The notes beneath the pieces were generated by a model. It did not search any database and was not told the origin of the DNA. It saw only the letters and a program-made list of their open reading frames with translations. A DNA stretch of 49,744 nucleotides. It comes from Nitrososphaeraceae archaeon. GTDB lineage: Archaea > Thermoproteota > Nitrososphaeria > Nitrososphaerales > Nitrososphaeraceae. Each line of letters begins with the position of its first letter. Position 1 is the first letter of the stretch. Positions 8,546-17,450 of the stretch are shown here, in pieces. The stretch spans positions 1-49,744 of the forward strand of contig JAKEIK010000108.1 in the NCBI GenBank assembly GCA_022545895.1, given 5' to 3'. The position numbers and the translations under genes are program-made.

Positions 8546-10030
8546 TTATCCAAATGGATTTCCTGGCACCTTCGATTCTGGGACGTTACTCGTTGTCGGT
8601 ACTTTGGTTGATTCCTTATTCTCAATTGAAGAACCTGTCTTTACCTCTCCTGCTGAATTTTCAATTGGATATTTTCCGCTACTATTAATATAACTTTGTT
8701 TGCTTGAAGATGCACTAGAACTGTCAGAAATTGATGGTATTATCTTAAATATCTTACCCAATCCTATCGAAACAACGTATAGATATCCATCAGGCCCTAC
8801 TTTGATGTCCGTAATACCACCAAAGCCCTCTCCAAATATTATTTGGTCAAGCCCCCCCATTCTGGGATTCTTTATCAATTTGCTTGCCAGTGGTCCATTG
8901 AGCATAAGATGTGTTCTATCTTGGGTGAGGTCAAAGTGATATATTCTCCCGTTATGAACGTCACCCACAAACATATCGTTCTGATAATTTGAGCCATACT
9001 TGTCAGAATTTAGAAATGCAACTGAAGTAGGACCTACGGTATTTTGCCAGACTAATTCAGGTTCACGATATTTACCTTTTCCACCGAAATCTACCAGGGT
9101 CGATGGATCAAAGCCATTTTCCAAGGAACTTAAACCCTGTACCTCCTGCCAGCCGCTGTTAAAGCCTGGCTCCACCAGATTAATCTCGTCACTGTCTCCA
9201 GGACCATTTTCTGAATCCCATAGCTTACCTGTCACAGGGTCGAATCCTATGCCGAAGCTGTTCCTTATTCCATAAGCATAGTAAAGACGTAAAGGCATTT
9301 CATTACCTAATATACCATCCCCGACCGGCTGACCATCTTGTGTTACTCTCAATATACCGCTTCTTCCGTCTGGTTCTCCCCCAGAATTATAGTTTTGTGT
9401 TTCGGTTTCAGAATCAGTTTTTTTAAATGATCCGTCTACGTCACCTACCGGGATGTACAGATTGTTGTCGGGACCAATTATGATAGCCCCACCATTATGA
9501 CGAGGTCCCGGATATGCGGGCAGATCCAGTAACAACTTTGGGTTTACGAGCTTATTGTTGACCAGTTCATATCTGTAGAGCCGATTACCTGCTGGTTGTT
9601 TACCTTGTCTATCATCACCGTCCGCTCCATTTATTTCAGTATAATAGAGGAAAACGTAAATGGTTGAAGATTGTTTTGACACAGCAATTCCACACATGCA
9701 TCTCTCGATGGAATTTGCTACACTCACGTCCAACAATGGCTGACTCGACACCTTCCCACCAACTACTCTTTGCACTGTACCCTTGTCCTTTTCCAGGACG
9801 AGAATATCATTTGGTCCTAGGAACGCCATCGTTGTGGGTAAGTCAAGTCCTTCTGCTACAACTTTCACTGACAGGTTAGAGTCAGCAGTGACATGGGGAC
9901 TCCCGTTCTCGACAAATTCGTGCTGCCTAAATTCCTCTTGAGCACCAGCTGGCAGATTAATTGAAGATATTGTGGAAAGTAAGATCATTATTGCTAGCAA
10001 AAAAAATGACCGACTGGCCAGAATACTCAT
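8546..10030 (-). CDS. Exported PQQ-type sugar (glucose/sorbosone) dehydrogenase family protein
   Basis: An N-terminal signal peptide (residues 1-30, hydrophobic core, LPAGAQ cleavage region) directs export. The rest is a six-bladed beta-propeller of the soluble glucose dehydrogenase family, shown by MAFLGPNDILVLEKDKGTV, RHNGGAIIIGPDNNLYIPVGD with the conserved His, and YAYGIRNSFGIGFDP. Family members oxidise sugars with PQQ, although many archaeal ones have no proven cofactor. Residues about 440-494 form a Ser/Thr/Pro-rich tail that could anchor or extend into the cell wall. It stands alone. No PQQ biosynthesis genes are in this window. Confidence 0.85.
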   Translation of the reverse strand: MSILASRSFFLLAIMILLSTISSINLPAGAQEEFRQHEFVENGSPHVTADSNLSVKVVAEGLDLPTTMAFLGPNDILVLEKDKGTVQRVVGGKVSSQPLLDVSVANSIERCMCGIAVSKQSSTIYVFLYYTEINGADGDDRQGKQPAGNRLYRYELVNNKLVNPKLLLDLPAYPGPRHNGGAIIIGPDNNLYIPVGDVDGSFKKTDSETETQNYNSGGEPDGRSGILRVTQDGQPVGDGILGNEMPLRLYYAYGIRNSFGIGFDPVTGKLWDSENGPGDSDEINLVEPGFNSGWQEVQGLSSLENGFDPSTLVDFGGKGKYREPELVWQNTVGPTSVAFLNSDKYGSNYQNDMFVGDVHNGRIYHFDLTQDRTHLMLNGPLASKLIKNPRMGGLDQIIFGEGFGGITDIKVGPDGYLYVVSIGLGKIFKIIPSISDSSSASSSKQSYINSSGKYPIENSAGEVKTGSSIENKESTKVPTTSNVPESKVPGNPFG

Positions 10031-10130
10031 CCCTTACTGTTTCTCAACACTTAATTTATGTGACTGAGACAAATATCCATTACTGATTTGTCTACAGTTT
10101 TGGATACACCTGGTTTATAATCTCCCGTAA

Positions 10131-10152
10131 CCGCAAGTGTCTGCGACTGCGG
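10131..10152 (-). other. GC-rich hairpin between pepF and the sugar dehydrogenase gene
   Basis: CCGCAGT and ACTTGCGG on the minus strand form a 7-bp stem with one bulge around a 7-base loop. It lies in a patch clearly richer in G+C than its surroundings. It is 3' of pepF and about 100 bp 5' of the dehydrogenase gene, so it could be a terminator stem, a leader structure or part of a small RNA. Confidence 0.3.
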
Positions 10153-10285
10153 ACTGACCTTCTTGATTTTGTGACGCGGCCGATCACAGACTTATTCACT
10201 TTGAGTCGATGCGCCAAGCAGACTAATAACTGGATAAGCTGTGAAGGTAAGATGATATGAGATCAGAAATCCAATAATGAAAAAA

Positions 10286-12106
10286 TCAAGATTCTTTTAA
10301 CTCCTTAACTTTCATTTCTATGAAATCAAATCCCTGTTGCCAGAAGGATTCTTTCGTAATATCCATTCCTATCCTTCTGAGCAATTCTTCTGGCTTCTGT
10401 GATCCTCCCGCATGAAGTATTTCAAGATACTTGGGGACAAATGAATCACCTTCTTTTATGTATTCTTGGTAAAGGGATAAGACAAGTAGGTTTCCAAATG
10501 AGTATGCATAGCAGTAAAAAGGTGTGTGATAAAAATGAGGAATGTAGAGCCATTCCCATTTAAAGTCAGGAGAAACAGCAACTGAATTTCCAAATTGATG
10601 TGTAATATTGTTCAGATATCTTTCGGCTACAGTATCTATTGTAGCATTCTCTTTGACTATAGCATCATGGGCTTCGATTTCAAATAGTGTGAAGTAACTC
10701 TGTCTCATTACTGTGGCATACATATCATCTATCTGCTCAGCTAGGAGAATGCGCCTTTCTTTGCCTGATAACCTCTTTAGCAAAGTATCTGTCAGCAGCA
10801 TCTCTGCAAAAACTGACGCTGTCTCTGCTAAAGGAAGGGGTGCGTGGGACACGAGAATAGGCTTGTCAGCAGCAGCCATGCTATGTATTGCATGTCCGAA
10901 TTCATGAGCCATGGTTGAAACGTCTCTCGTTTTTCCGTCAAAATTAAGCAGCACATAAGGTGTTCTCTTTGGAGAGACGGAATAACAGAAAGCCCCACTA
11001 AGTTTTCCTTTTCTAATTTCGGAATCAACATGATCGTCGGAGAACAGTCTCTGAGCAAATTCAAAAAATTTCCGGTCAAAGGACCTAAACGTTTCGAGTA
11101 CTAGCTCTGCTGCCTTGCCGAATCGGTATTTTTGCACATTCGAAGATTTTGACGAAATCGGAGCGTAAAGATCATATCTTCTGAGTTGCTTTATGCCAAG
11201 AATATCTGCCTTCTCAATAAAATATTCTTGAAATATAGAAGAATTCCGTTTGCATACGGAGAGGAGCGAATCCACCGTACCATCATTTAAATTGTTAGAG
11301 AGGTTTCTTACGGATATTGGAGATTTGAATCCCCTCAAAGATACATTTTCGTCATACCATTCTAATACTAGGTTATGATAGATCTCTCCTAGAGTTCCAC
11401 TGTTCTTTTCATAAGTCTTCCACAGAGCCTTGTAAGCGTTTTCTCTTTCCTTCCCGAGGTGACTTCGTACCATGGAAAGAAGCTTTTCCTTGTTGGTGAT
11501 AGTTTTCTTGAAAGTGTTCTTGCCTTTTTTCATCGAAATTGTGAAGTCAAAACCATTTGTCATCCTGTCGTAAATCTTCACTAATGCGCCTGTCCCACTC
11601 ACTTCAAGCGTGTTAATTATCTTCTCTTCAGGTTCAGTCAGGGAATACTTGGCTGCCAATCTCTTGTGGCGAAGGTATTCTTTGTAGTCACGGGGCGCGC
11701 CATCAATTAATCTTAATGCATTAGTATTGTCGAGATCCTTCTTAAACCACAAGTCGAAAAAAATCAGCCTATTTCCAATCTCTGAGCAGAATTTTTCGAT
11801 CCTTGTCATAAAAGCAGCTGCGTCATTCGATGACGTATCAGCATAATACTGTAAATGAGCGAAGGCAGCAAGGATACTGAGTTCTTCAGATATTTCTTCA
11901 ATTATATGGATCATTTCAACGAAAACATCAACAGAAATCTCTGGTTTCAGAAAGGGACGCATTCCTTCGAACCGACTCACTTTTGATTCTATGTTAGAAA
12001 GGAGCCCTCCTACTTCCTTGGCAGTGGAACTTGGGACTAGGTCCGCCAAATTCCATTTTCCTAATTTCATTGCATCGTAAGTTAACATAGTCATTTCGTT
12101 TGACAA
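10286..12106 (-). CDS. pepF: Oligoendopeptidase F (M3 family metallopeptidase)
   Basis: A cytosolic zinc peptidase cleaving short peptides. The zinc-binding HEFGH is at 401-405, with the third ligand probably in the LAETASVFAEM helix (E428). The 606-residue length and overall M3B pattern match PepF: helical N-terminus, the TMAHEFGHAIHSM motif, then FEIEAHDAIVKENAT and HFYHTPFYCYAYSFGNLL near the C-terminus. There is no signal peptide. It is monocistronic between long spacers. PepF genes are common in bacteria and sporadic in archaea, so past transfer is possible, but base composition looks like that of its neighbours. Confidence 0.93.
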   Translation of the reverse strand: MSNEMTMLTYDAMKLGKWNLADLVPSSTAKEVGGLLSNIESKVSRFEGMRPFLKPEISVDVFVEMIHIIEEISEELSILAAFAHLQYYADTSSNDAAAFMTRIEKFCSEIGNRLIFFDLWFKKDLDNTNALRLIDGAPRDYKEYLRHKRLAAKYSLTEPEEKIINTLEVSGTGALVKIYDRMTNGFDFTISMKKGKNTFKKTITNKEKLLSMVRSHLGKERENAYKALWKTYEKNSGTLGEIYHNLVLEWYDENVSLRGFKSPISVRNLSNNLNDGTVDSLLSVCKRNSSIFQEYFIEKADILGIKQLRRYDLYAPISSKSSNVQKYRFGKAAELVLETFRSFDRKFFEFAQRLFSDDHVDSEIRKGKLSGAFCYSVSPKRTPYVLLNFDGKTRDVSTMAHEFGHAIHSMAAADKPILVSHAPLPLAETASVFAEMLLTDTLLKRLSGKERRILLAEQIDDMYATVMRQSYFTLFEIEAHDAIVKENATIDTVAERYLNNITHQFGNSVAVSPDFKWEWLYIPHFYHTPFYCYAYSFGNLLVLSLYQEYIKEGDSFVPKYLEILHAGGSQKPEELLRRIGMDITKESFWQQGFDFIEMKVKELKES

Positions 12107-12616
12107 ATGTTTGATTTATCTCGTCTATTATTTATTTTGCATCCTACGTCTTGCTTATCCCTTCTTTCTGTTTAACCTCCTTGAAAAAATGATAGTAGCA
12201 TGTTGTCCATCAGTGTATGGATGAGTTCGAAAAGATCTTACAGATGAACTAAGGAAGAATGACAGTTAGTTATACTCGACATCGGGCATAAGGTAATCGA
12301 GTGGAAGATAAGAACAGAAACATTGTAGAAGAGGATTACTGACGATATTCGGCCAGAGCCGATATCCGCCGACTTTTGATATTAAGAAGGATTCAGCTAT
12401 GGTTATATATGACTAGTTCGTAATTTATAATCCCTTAATCGGGTTTCAGCATGGAACGCAAGGGAATGGGCAAACAATATGCCTGCTCTGAATAGGACTT
12501 TCCTGTGGACAGGTTTGCAGATGCCTTCCTATTCTATGTTGACTTTTGGACTTGTTTAATCTGGTATGCGATTGGCGATAGGATAGTATTTTTAATACCT
12601 TTAATAGAAATGTAGA
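12107..12616. other. Long spacer between divergent pepF and deoxyhypusine synthase
   Basis: No convincing ORF. A near-perfect hairpin lies at 12344-12366 (listed separately). A second small stem, CCTG-tgga-CAGG, lies near 12504-12515. An AT-rich tatttttaatac at about 12587-12598 is the likely promoter of the downstream gene. Short coding-like words near 12220-12260 (MDEFEKILQ) are broken by stops and may be decayed sequence. Confidence 0.4.
12344..12366. other. Strong inverted repeat, possible structured RNA
   Basis: GATATTCGGC and GCCGATATC form a 9-bp stem with one bulged T around a CAGA tetraloop, in a 510-bp spacer between divergent genes. No gene runs into it from either side, so it does not look like an ordinary terminator. 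Confidence 0.35.
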
Positions 12617-13690
12617 GTGAATAAAGTCCATAGTTTTACTGGCAAAAAAATAGAGCCCCCTATTATTTCTCCTCGTATGACAGTTTCGGATATGATCAAA
12701 TTTTTTAGTGCGACAGGTTACAATGCACGCCGGCTGGCTGAAGCCGCACAAATCACCAAACAAATGATCAAGAACGATGCTACAATCTGTCTAACCCTTG
12801 CTGGTGCAATGACCCCAATCGGTTTGGGAAGGACTATCTCCACTATGATTGAATATGGTTTTATAGATTGGATCGTTACCACTGGTGCTAATGTTTACCA
12901 TGATCTTCATTTTGCCTATGATCTTCCCGTTAGACAAGGTCATTTCCAAGTAGACGATGACGTATTGTATTCCAAACAGATAGTACGAATCTACGATATT
13001 TACATAAAGGAAGTAGGAACGCTTCAAGCACAGGATATTATAGTGCAAAGAGACCTTAGAAATCAACAGAGGGAATTGCCGATTTCTCCTTCAACATCAG
13101 ACATCTCTTATGCACTTGGGAAAGCTGCATTAGAAAATTCTGCTCATCCAGAAAAGTCATTCATGGTAGCTGCTTACAAGCATAATGTACCTGTTTACAT
13201 GCCAGCAATTGGCGATTCTTCCATTGGGCTAAACATGTTGCCGTTGCTCCTAGAACGCAGTGAGGATAGACTCCCCAATGTGATACTTGACGTTGCTGAA
13301 TCAGCAGCGATACTCTGGAAAAGTAACATATCTGGTGGAATTGAATTAGGAGGCGGAGTGCCAAAAAATTTCTTTCAACAGACGGGTCCCGCACTTTATC
13401 AAATTCTAAAAATGAAAGAAGGTGGACAGGATTACATAATACAGATTACTGATGCAAGATCTGATACGGGGGGTTTATCTGGCGCCACGCTACAAGAAGG
13501 TAAAAGCTGGGGAAAGATCAGAACATCTCATGAGGGAAATGTTATTGTTTATGGCGATTCTTCTGTATGTTTTCCGATACTGTGTTCTTATGCATTGTCA
13601 GAGTGCAAAAAACGTACTCGCAAACAAATTTACAAATCCAAGAATCGTTGGCTTGAAGAAATGAGAAATGTTTACCTTAAGAAGAGGTAA
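12617..13690 (+). CDS. dys: Deoxyhypusine synthase
   Basis: This enzyme transfers the aminobutyl group of spermidine to a lysine of aIF5A, the first step of hypusine formation. The catalytic lysine is K300 in SWGKI, equivalent to K329 of the human enzyme. NAD-binding and substrate segments TTGANVYHDLH, VYMPAIGDSSIG and GGGVPKNF are present. The length of 357 is normal. The start is GTG, with an AT-rich promoter stretch about 20-30 bp upstream. The convergent csl4 gene follows after 78 bp. aIF5A itself is not in the window. Confidence 0.95.
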   Translation: MNKVHSFTGKKIEPPIISPRMTVSDMIKFFSATGYNARRLAEAAQITKQMIKNDATICLTLAGAMTPIGLGRTISTMIEYGFIDWIVTTGANVYHDLHFAYDLPVRQGHFQVDDDVLYSKQIVRIYDIYIKEVGTLQAQDIIVQRDLRNQQRELPISPSTSDISYALGKAALENSAHPEKSFMVAAYKHNVPVYMPAIGDSSIGLNMLPLLLERSEDRLPNVILDVAESAAILWKSNISGGIELGGGVPKNFFQQTGPALYQILKMKEGGQDYIIQITDARSDTGGLSGATLQEGKSWGKIRTSHEGNVIVYGDSSVCFPILCSYALSECKKRTRKQIYKSKNRWLEEMRNVYLKKR

Positions 13691-13768
13691 TTTCGAAAAT
13701 TTTTCGACCAATAAATCATCCGCAAACGAATCGTCGCCATCAGGTGAAAAAGTGAGTTTATTGGACAT

Positions 13769-14374
13769 CTAATTCTGAATAGACTTCGCCGCTCTAAGTG
13801 CTTCTTTTCCATAATCATTGGTAAGCTTTCTTTCTTCGTAACTACCACATTCGATACATTTAACGGCGCTATTTACCCGTACGGTATCTCCACCACACAG
13901 GTTGCATAGAGTGTATAACACGCCATATTCTTTATCTTCTATCGTAATGTGAATCGTCGAATTTAGCAGACTTATAACTCTGCCACGGATTATGTCTCCT
14001 ACTCGAAAAGTAATTTTCCCTCTTCTTTCTCCCCTGTCTCGATTCCATCCTCTACCATTCAACCTAGTCGATGCAATTGCAGAAAATCCGGCAGAGAACA
14101 CCTTGCCGTTAAGGTAAAGTAGCTTCACAGAGATCATTGGTCCAAAGAGCATTTCAATATATCCAACCACTACGTCCCCGATTTTGGGCATAATAAGTGA
14201 TTTCTTCTGATCTATTCTCACAATTCGGCGCTTCAAATCATATTGCTTATTCCCCATCACACTAGACCTTATCGCGCCGCCGGAGACGAACGTGTTCTTT
14301 CCGGCTTCAAATTCTTCAATCTCAGCCACTTGTTCTCCTGGGAATACTGTGGAAGTCTTTGTTTCTTTATTCAT
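13769..14374 (-). CDS. csl4: Exosome subunit Csl4
   Basis: An RNA-binding cap subunit of the archaeal exosome, which degrades and tails RNA. The N-terminal domain (about 1-60, FPGEQVAEIEEFEAG) precedes an S1 domain (about 65-150, IGDVVVGYIEML to FRVGDIIRGRVIS). The C-terminal zinc ribbon is CNLCGG, then CIECG. At 201 residues the size is typical. It is monocistronic on the minus strand, convergent with deoxyhypusine synthase, with the FUN14 gene 132 bp upstream. Confidence 0.9.
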   Translation of the reverse strand: MNKETKTSTVFPGEQVAEIEEFEAGKNTFVSGGAIRSSVMGNKQYDLKRRIVRIDQKKSLIMPKIGDVVVGYIEMLFGPMISVKLLYLNGKVFSAGFSAIASTRLNGRGWNRDRGERRGKITFRVGDIIRGRVISLLNSTIHITIEDKEYGVLYTLCNLCGGDTVRVNSAVKCIECGSYEERKLTNDYGKEALRAAKSIQN

Positions 14375-14506
14375 AATGGGTATTGTCTAGACATAAAGTT
14401 ATAATTGTTACATAATGGGTATAGTTGCCCTTGTAATTCCAAGTTCAACTAGATCCTGAACCTTTGATATGTTGTCAGAGTAAAACCTTAGGATCGATTG
14501 CAGGCA

Positions 14507-14851
14507 TTAACCTCGGCTAAAACCGAACGCAAACCCTGCTGCCAACCCCCCAGTCAGGGGGATACCGGAATTGGACATAGCTGTAAGTATTTGCTCCCCC
14601 AATGCAGGAGCAACTGCGGGAAATTGTGATGTTGCATTGAAACCTGTCAGTGTCCCCCTAGCGGCGCTATCTAACTTATCCCAATTTACCGCAACAATGC
14701 CTTGAAATTGCAAATATGACAAAGTCGCAATAGAGAGTCCGGCTAAAACAAGAATAATCTTGAAAATTTTTTTTACAGCATATCCGACAAGGAAACCCAA
14801 TCCACCTCCAATCCCGACCGATGTTGCTAGGTTCCCTAGGTCAAAATTCAT
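14507..14851 (-). CDS. FUN14 family membrane protein
   Basis: The 114 residues show the FUN14 pattern of glycine-rich amphipathic and membrane helices: SVGIGGGLGFLVGYAVKKIF, IILVLAGLSIATLSYLQFQG, and a C-terminal GGLAAGFAFGFSRG. Eukaryotic FUNDC1 is a mitophagy receptor, whereas archaeal and bacterial homologues have no established function. There are two to three membrane segments and no catalytic residues. Proximity to the regulator upstream (147 bp) and to csl4 downstream suggests no clear pathway. Confidence 0.85.
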   Translation of the reverse strand: MNFDLGNLATSVGIGGGLGFLVGYAVKKIFKIILVLAGLSIATLSYLQFQGIVAVNWDKLDSAARGTLTGFNATSQFPAVAPALGEQILTAMSNSGIPLTGGLAAGFAFGFSRG

Positions 14852-14998
14852 GTTATGAAGTTAGTTTAACATACTCGTTTATATGGACTGCAGATATTTT
14901 TCAGAACATCTTTAAACTGGAAAACTTTCCAATAATTCTTCTTGGACATTCTATTAGTTATTTGATTTTACAGACTAAGTTTGTCAGGACATCAACGG

Positions 14999-15316
14999 TC
15001 ACCTACTTACACTAATTTTTGACAATATCTCTTGAAAAGCAGAATAATTCTTTTCCATGAGAGGAGTCAAGAAAAAAGTGGCTCCATACTCATCTCTATT
15101 ATCTGTAATCACCAGCCCATTCTTTGAAAGAATTTCAAGGTGATGGACCACAGTCTTGTAGTCTAACCTTAACTCAGAGGCGATTTGATTTGTGTTTGAC
15201 GGGCGAAAATTAAGCATTTCCAAAATACGAGCTCTAGTGACTCCTCCTTTGGTCGTCCCGATCAAGTACCAAAGAAGTCTCTTAAACCGGGGATCAAAGT
15301 ACACTTTTCCCTCCAT
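14999..15316 (-). CDS. Winged-helix transcription regulator (ArsR-like)
   Basis: The 105 residues contain a winged helix: TRARILEMLNFRPSNTNQIA, LRLDYKTVVHHLEILSKNGL as the recognition helix, and VITDNRDEYGATFFLTP as the wing. This pattern is typical of archaeal ArsR/MarR-like regulators that sense ligands or act as one-component switches. No metal-binding cysteine motif is seen. The ATG follows a GAGGGGG purine stretch and a TATA box at 15339-15347. It is divergent from the mptE-like gene and could regulate it or itself. Confidence 0.85.
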   Translation of the reverse strand: MEGKVYFDPRFKRLLWYLIGTTKGGVTRARILEMLNFRPSNTNQIASELRLDYKTVVHHLEILSKNGLVITDNRDEYGATFFLTPLMEKNYSAFQEILSKISVSR

Positions 15317-15338
15317 TCCCCCTCGATGACATGGTTTT

Positions 15339-15347
15339 TTTTATAAC
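15339..15347 (-). promoter_or_regulatory. TATA box of the winged-helix regulator
   Basis: On the minus strand, gttataaaa lies about 27 bp before the ATG at 15316. It sits back to back with the TATA box of the divergent gene, 53 bp away. Confidence 0.5.
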
Positions 15348-15399
15348 TATGACGAAAACTGCTGAACTTTCTGAACGCACAATGAATTACGCTTAGCCG

Positions 15400-15409
15400 T
15401 TAATATAAA
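15400..15409 (+). promoter_or_regulatory. TATA box that decides the mptE-like start
   Basis: ttaatataaa ends just before a possible TTG start at 15411. Transcription from this box would begin near 15430, so the ATG at 15444 is the better start for the downstream gene. Confidence 0.5.
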
Positions 15410-15443
15410 GTTGCTCACGGAAGTTTCCAGTTTTTGGTTCAGC

Positions 15444-16262
15444 ATGTCACATTACAAATTGATGCACATTCAAGATTTTAACACTAAAACAAACAAACAA
15501 TCTATTAAGAACCATTTTGCAATTCTATGGGTGAAATTCGATGATTGGTTTCCGTATTACCAGGAAATAAGAAATGAGTTTGGATATAGTACAGAGAAAG
15601 ATCAGAATGCTGCTTATTTGTTGAGCAGAATGATAGTGAGGAGATCAATTGATATAAAAAAATTAGAGAAGAAGATTCGCGGCAGAGATGTCCTGGCAAT
15701 TGGTGCTGGTCCAAGCCTCGAGGAAAATATCGATTTCATAAGACGAAGTAAGAAACACGTTAAAGTTGTAGCGGACGGTGCCGTAGAGGCGCTAATAAAA
15801 AACAAGATTAAACCTGACGTTGTTGTATCTGACCTTGATGGAAATCCCACCTTTTTAAAGAAGGCCGGAAAATTGGGAGCAATAATGGTGATCCACGCTC
15901 ATGGAGATAATGAAGATGCGCTCACTAACCTTGTTCCAAAGTTGAGAAATATAATAGGATCTACTCAGGTTATGCCTGTAGAGAAGGTGTATAATTTTGG
16001 TGGATTTACTGATGGAGATAGATGTGTCTTTATGGCTGAGGAAATGGGCGCGAAAAGTATAGTCCTAGTAGGGATGGATTTCACAGATCAGACAACAAAA
16101 TACTCTAAGGGTAAGACAAATAATGAAAAGATCAAGGGACGAAAGCTAAAACAAGCCAAGAGATTGCTTGAAATACTATCCAAAAGATCTAAATCTATGT
16201 TGTTTATTAATTCAAGAACAAGGATTAAGGGTTTTGCCAAACTAGGTTCTATGAAACCGTGA
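15444..16262 (+). CDS. mptE: MptE-like 6-hydroxymethyl-dihydropterin pyrophosphokinase (DUF115)
   Basis: MptE adds pyrophosphate to 6-hydroxymethyl-7,8-dihydropterin in archaeal folate or tetrahydromethanopterin synthesis. DVLAIGAGPSLEENIDFI, VVADGAVEALIKNKIKPDVV, VSDLDGN and VIHAHGDNEDAL are the DUF115 core motifs. About 90 N-terminal residues precede them. I chose ATG 15444 (272 residues) over the in-frame TTG at 15411 because the TTG touches the TATA box. It is monocistronic. Some DUF115 proteins have other pyrophosphokinase roles, so the substrate is inferred from the family. Confidence 0.85.
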   Translation: MSHYKLMHIQDFNTKTNKQSIKNHFAILWVKFDDWFPYYQEIRNEFGYSTEKDQNAAYLLSRMIVRRSIDIKKLEKKIRGRDVLAIGAGPSLEENIDFIRRSKKHVKVVADGAVEALIKNKIKPDVVVSDLDGNPTFLKKAGKLGAIMVIHAHGDNEDALTNLVPKLRNIIGSTQVMPVEKVYNFGGFTDGDRCVFMAEEMGAKSIVLVGMDFTDQTTKYSKGKTNNEKIKGRKLKQAKRLLEILSKRSKSMLFINSRTRIKGFAKLGSMKP

Positions 16263-16570
16263 GAGATAAGTAGGATCTAGAGCTTGTCATGTTTAGAGCA
16301 TACAAGTTTCGTTTGATATGCAAGATAGAAGAGAAATAAGAGATAATGGGATTCCGAGATTATGATTCGTAGATGGAAAGTTTGTGATGGTAGTAAAAAG
16401 CAAAAGGAAATCGTCTACCGATTAAATGGATAGTATTATTCCCCTTAGAAATACTGTGTATGGGAACATCCGTATAGCCCCAGAGTTGATTGTTGCGCAT
16501 TAATCAGTTTGACTCGCCTCATATGATCAATGGACAGTAAGGTATAGTGTTCCTTCTGCTAAAAAACCGC
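16263..16570. other. Intergenic with short broken frames
   Basis: Only 16- and 23-codon frames are visible, with no recognisable product. aaggtatagt near 16540-16549 may be a promoter element for the small ORF at 16571. Confidence 0.35.
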
Positions 16571-16720
16571 ATGACGGAAGGTTATAACAGAAAATTGTTT
16601 GTTGTCCATTCACAAGACCCGGTGTTTGAATGTGGGGATACACACGCCTATAGAATACGTTTCGAGTCCGAAATCAACCTTTGTTATACGCGATCGTTAG
16701 TAGTTCTCATTTTATCGTGA
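16571..16720 (+). CDS. Possible 49-residue small protein
   Basis: An ATG-initiated frame of 49 codons has coding-like composition (starting MTEGYNRKLFVVHSQDP, ending YTRSLVVLILS). A TATA-like stretch lies about 25-30 bp upstream. It has two cysteines, no CxxC motif and a hydrophobic C-terminus. I recognise no family. It ends 40 bp before the next gene. It may be a real microprotein, a remnant or chance. Confidence 0.33.
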   Translation: MTEGYNRKLFVVHSQDPVFECGDTHAYRIRFESEINLCYTRSLVVLILS

Positions 16721-16760
16721 AAAACCATTATAATACCTTCTCGTTAAAAATTGGCCGCAC

Positions 16761-17450
16761 ATGTCTAGCTTCTCTGAACATGATATTCGTCGCGCAGCAG
16801 AGATACGGGAATTGCTGATCAAGGAAATCTCTGAGAAGGAAGAGGAGCTTGAAAAACTTCGTAATATGTTATTGCTTGTAGATGCCATCTTGAAAGGTGG
16901 CAGTTTCAAACCTGCCTCTACCATTTCACAGGGGGATCGTAGTGCAAAGTTCGAAGTGGGATCTTCAGTCGGATCGGAAGGGACACATATAGATGAAAAT
17001 CAAGAAAGTATAATTACAGAAAAGCCTGTCCCCGTAGCAAGATCGACAATCAGAAACGATTCATATTATGTTGAAGAGATTGAAAGTAAAGAACTACGAC
17101 GGGTTAGAGATAACCTTCTGCTAGCAAATTCCGACATTACTTCAGCGAATATAAAGATCACTCCTGTTGAGAATTTGTCCCTCAATATCAACGTCTCTCC
17201 TTTTAGAACATTTTTCTTGAACAGGATTTTAGATGGAATGAAGTCGAAGGACAACGAAAAAATTGAGCGCGGTGAAATCGAGGAATCTTACCGTCTTGAT
17301 TATCAATTAGATACAGATACTGAGGGAACTATAAGATCTATTACCATATCTAACTACCGAGAAAGAGAGCGACTGCAGGAGATTCTTAGCACAGTTACAT
17401 GGGTCATGTCCAAGATGGTGGAGAAAGGAAGTCACCAAACAAATGGATAA
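16761..17450 (+). CDS. Coiled-coil protein of unknown function upstream of guaA
   Basis: Residues about 8-45 are a charged heptad-like helix (IRRAAEIRELLIKEISEKEE). A polar linker follows to about 95, rich in Ser, Glu and Gly. A C-terminal alpha/beta domain includes LSLNINVSPFRTFFLNRILD and a closing helix LQEILSTVTWVMSKMVEK. There is no enzyme motif. Its last eight bases overlap guaA (ATGGATAA), implying translational coupling. The helix-linker-domain layout would suit a multimeric regulator or scaffold, but this is inference. I do not recognise the family. Confidence 0.75.
   Translation: MSSFSEHDIRRAAEIRELLIKEISEKEEELEKLRNMLLLVDAILKGGSFKPASTISQGDRSAKFEVGSSVGSEGTHIDENQESIITEKPVPVARSTIRNDSYYVEEIESKELRRVRDNLLLANSDITSANIKITPVENLSLNINVSPFRTFFLNRILDGMKSKDNEKIERGEIEESYRLDYQLDTDTEGTIRSITISNYRERERLQEILSTVTWVMSKMVEKGSHQTNG

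Noticed and set aside
12495-12503. GGAAAGTCC on the minus strand, reminiscent of the conserved GAGGAAAGUCC of RNase P RNA
   Set aside because: The second conserved block (ACAGAA-type) does not follow on the same strand at the right distance and the stems do not form, so a nine-base match is taken as chance.
12446-12763. 105-codon minus-strand ORF crossing the start of deoxyhypusine synthase
   Set aside because: It overlaps the promoter and first codons of a well-identified gene and has no recognisable content.
16621-16680. Possible tRNA-like T-loop (tttcgagtc)
   Set aside because: The flanking bases do not pair as a T-stem and no matching acceptor or anticodon arms are found; no tRNA could be supported anywhere in the window.
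16746-16758. The string aaaaattggccg also occurs near 30034
   Set aside because: A 12-base match occurring twice in 50 kb is expected by chance, and the two sites have no shared position relative to a gene.
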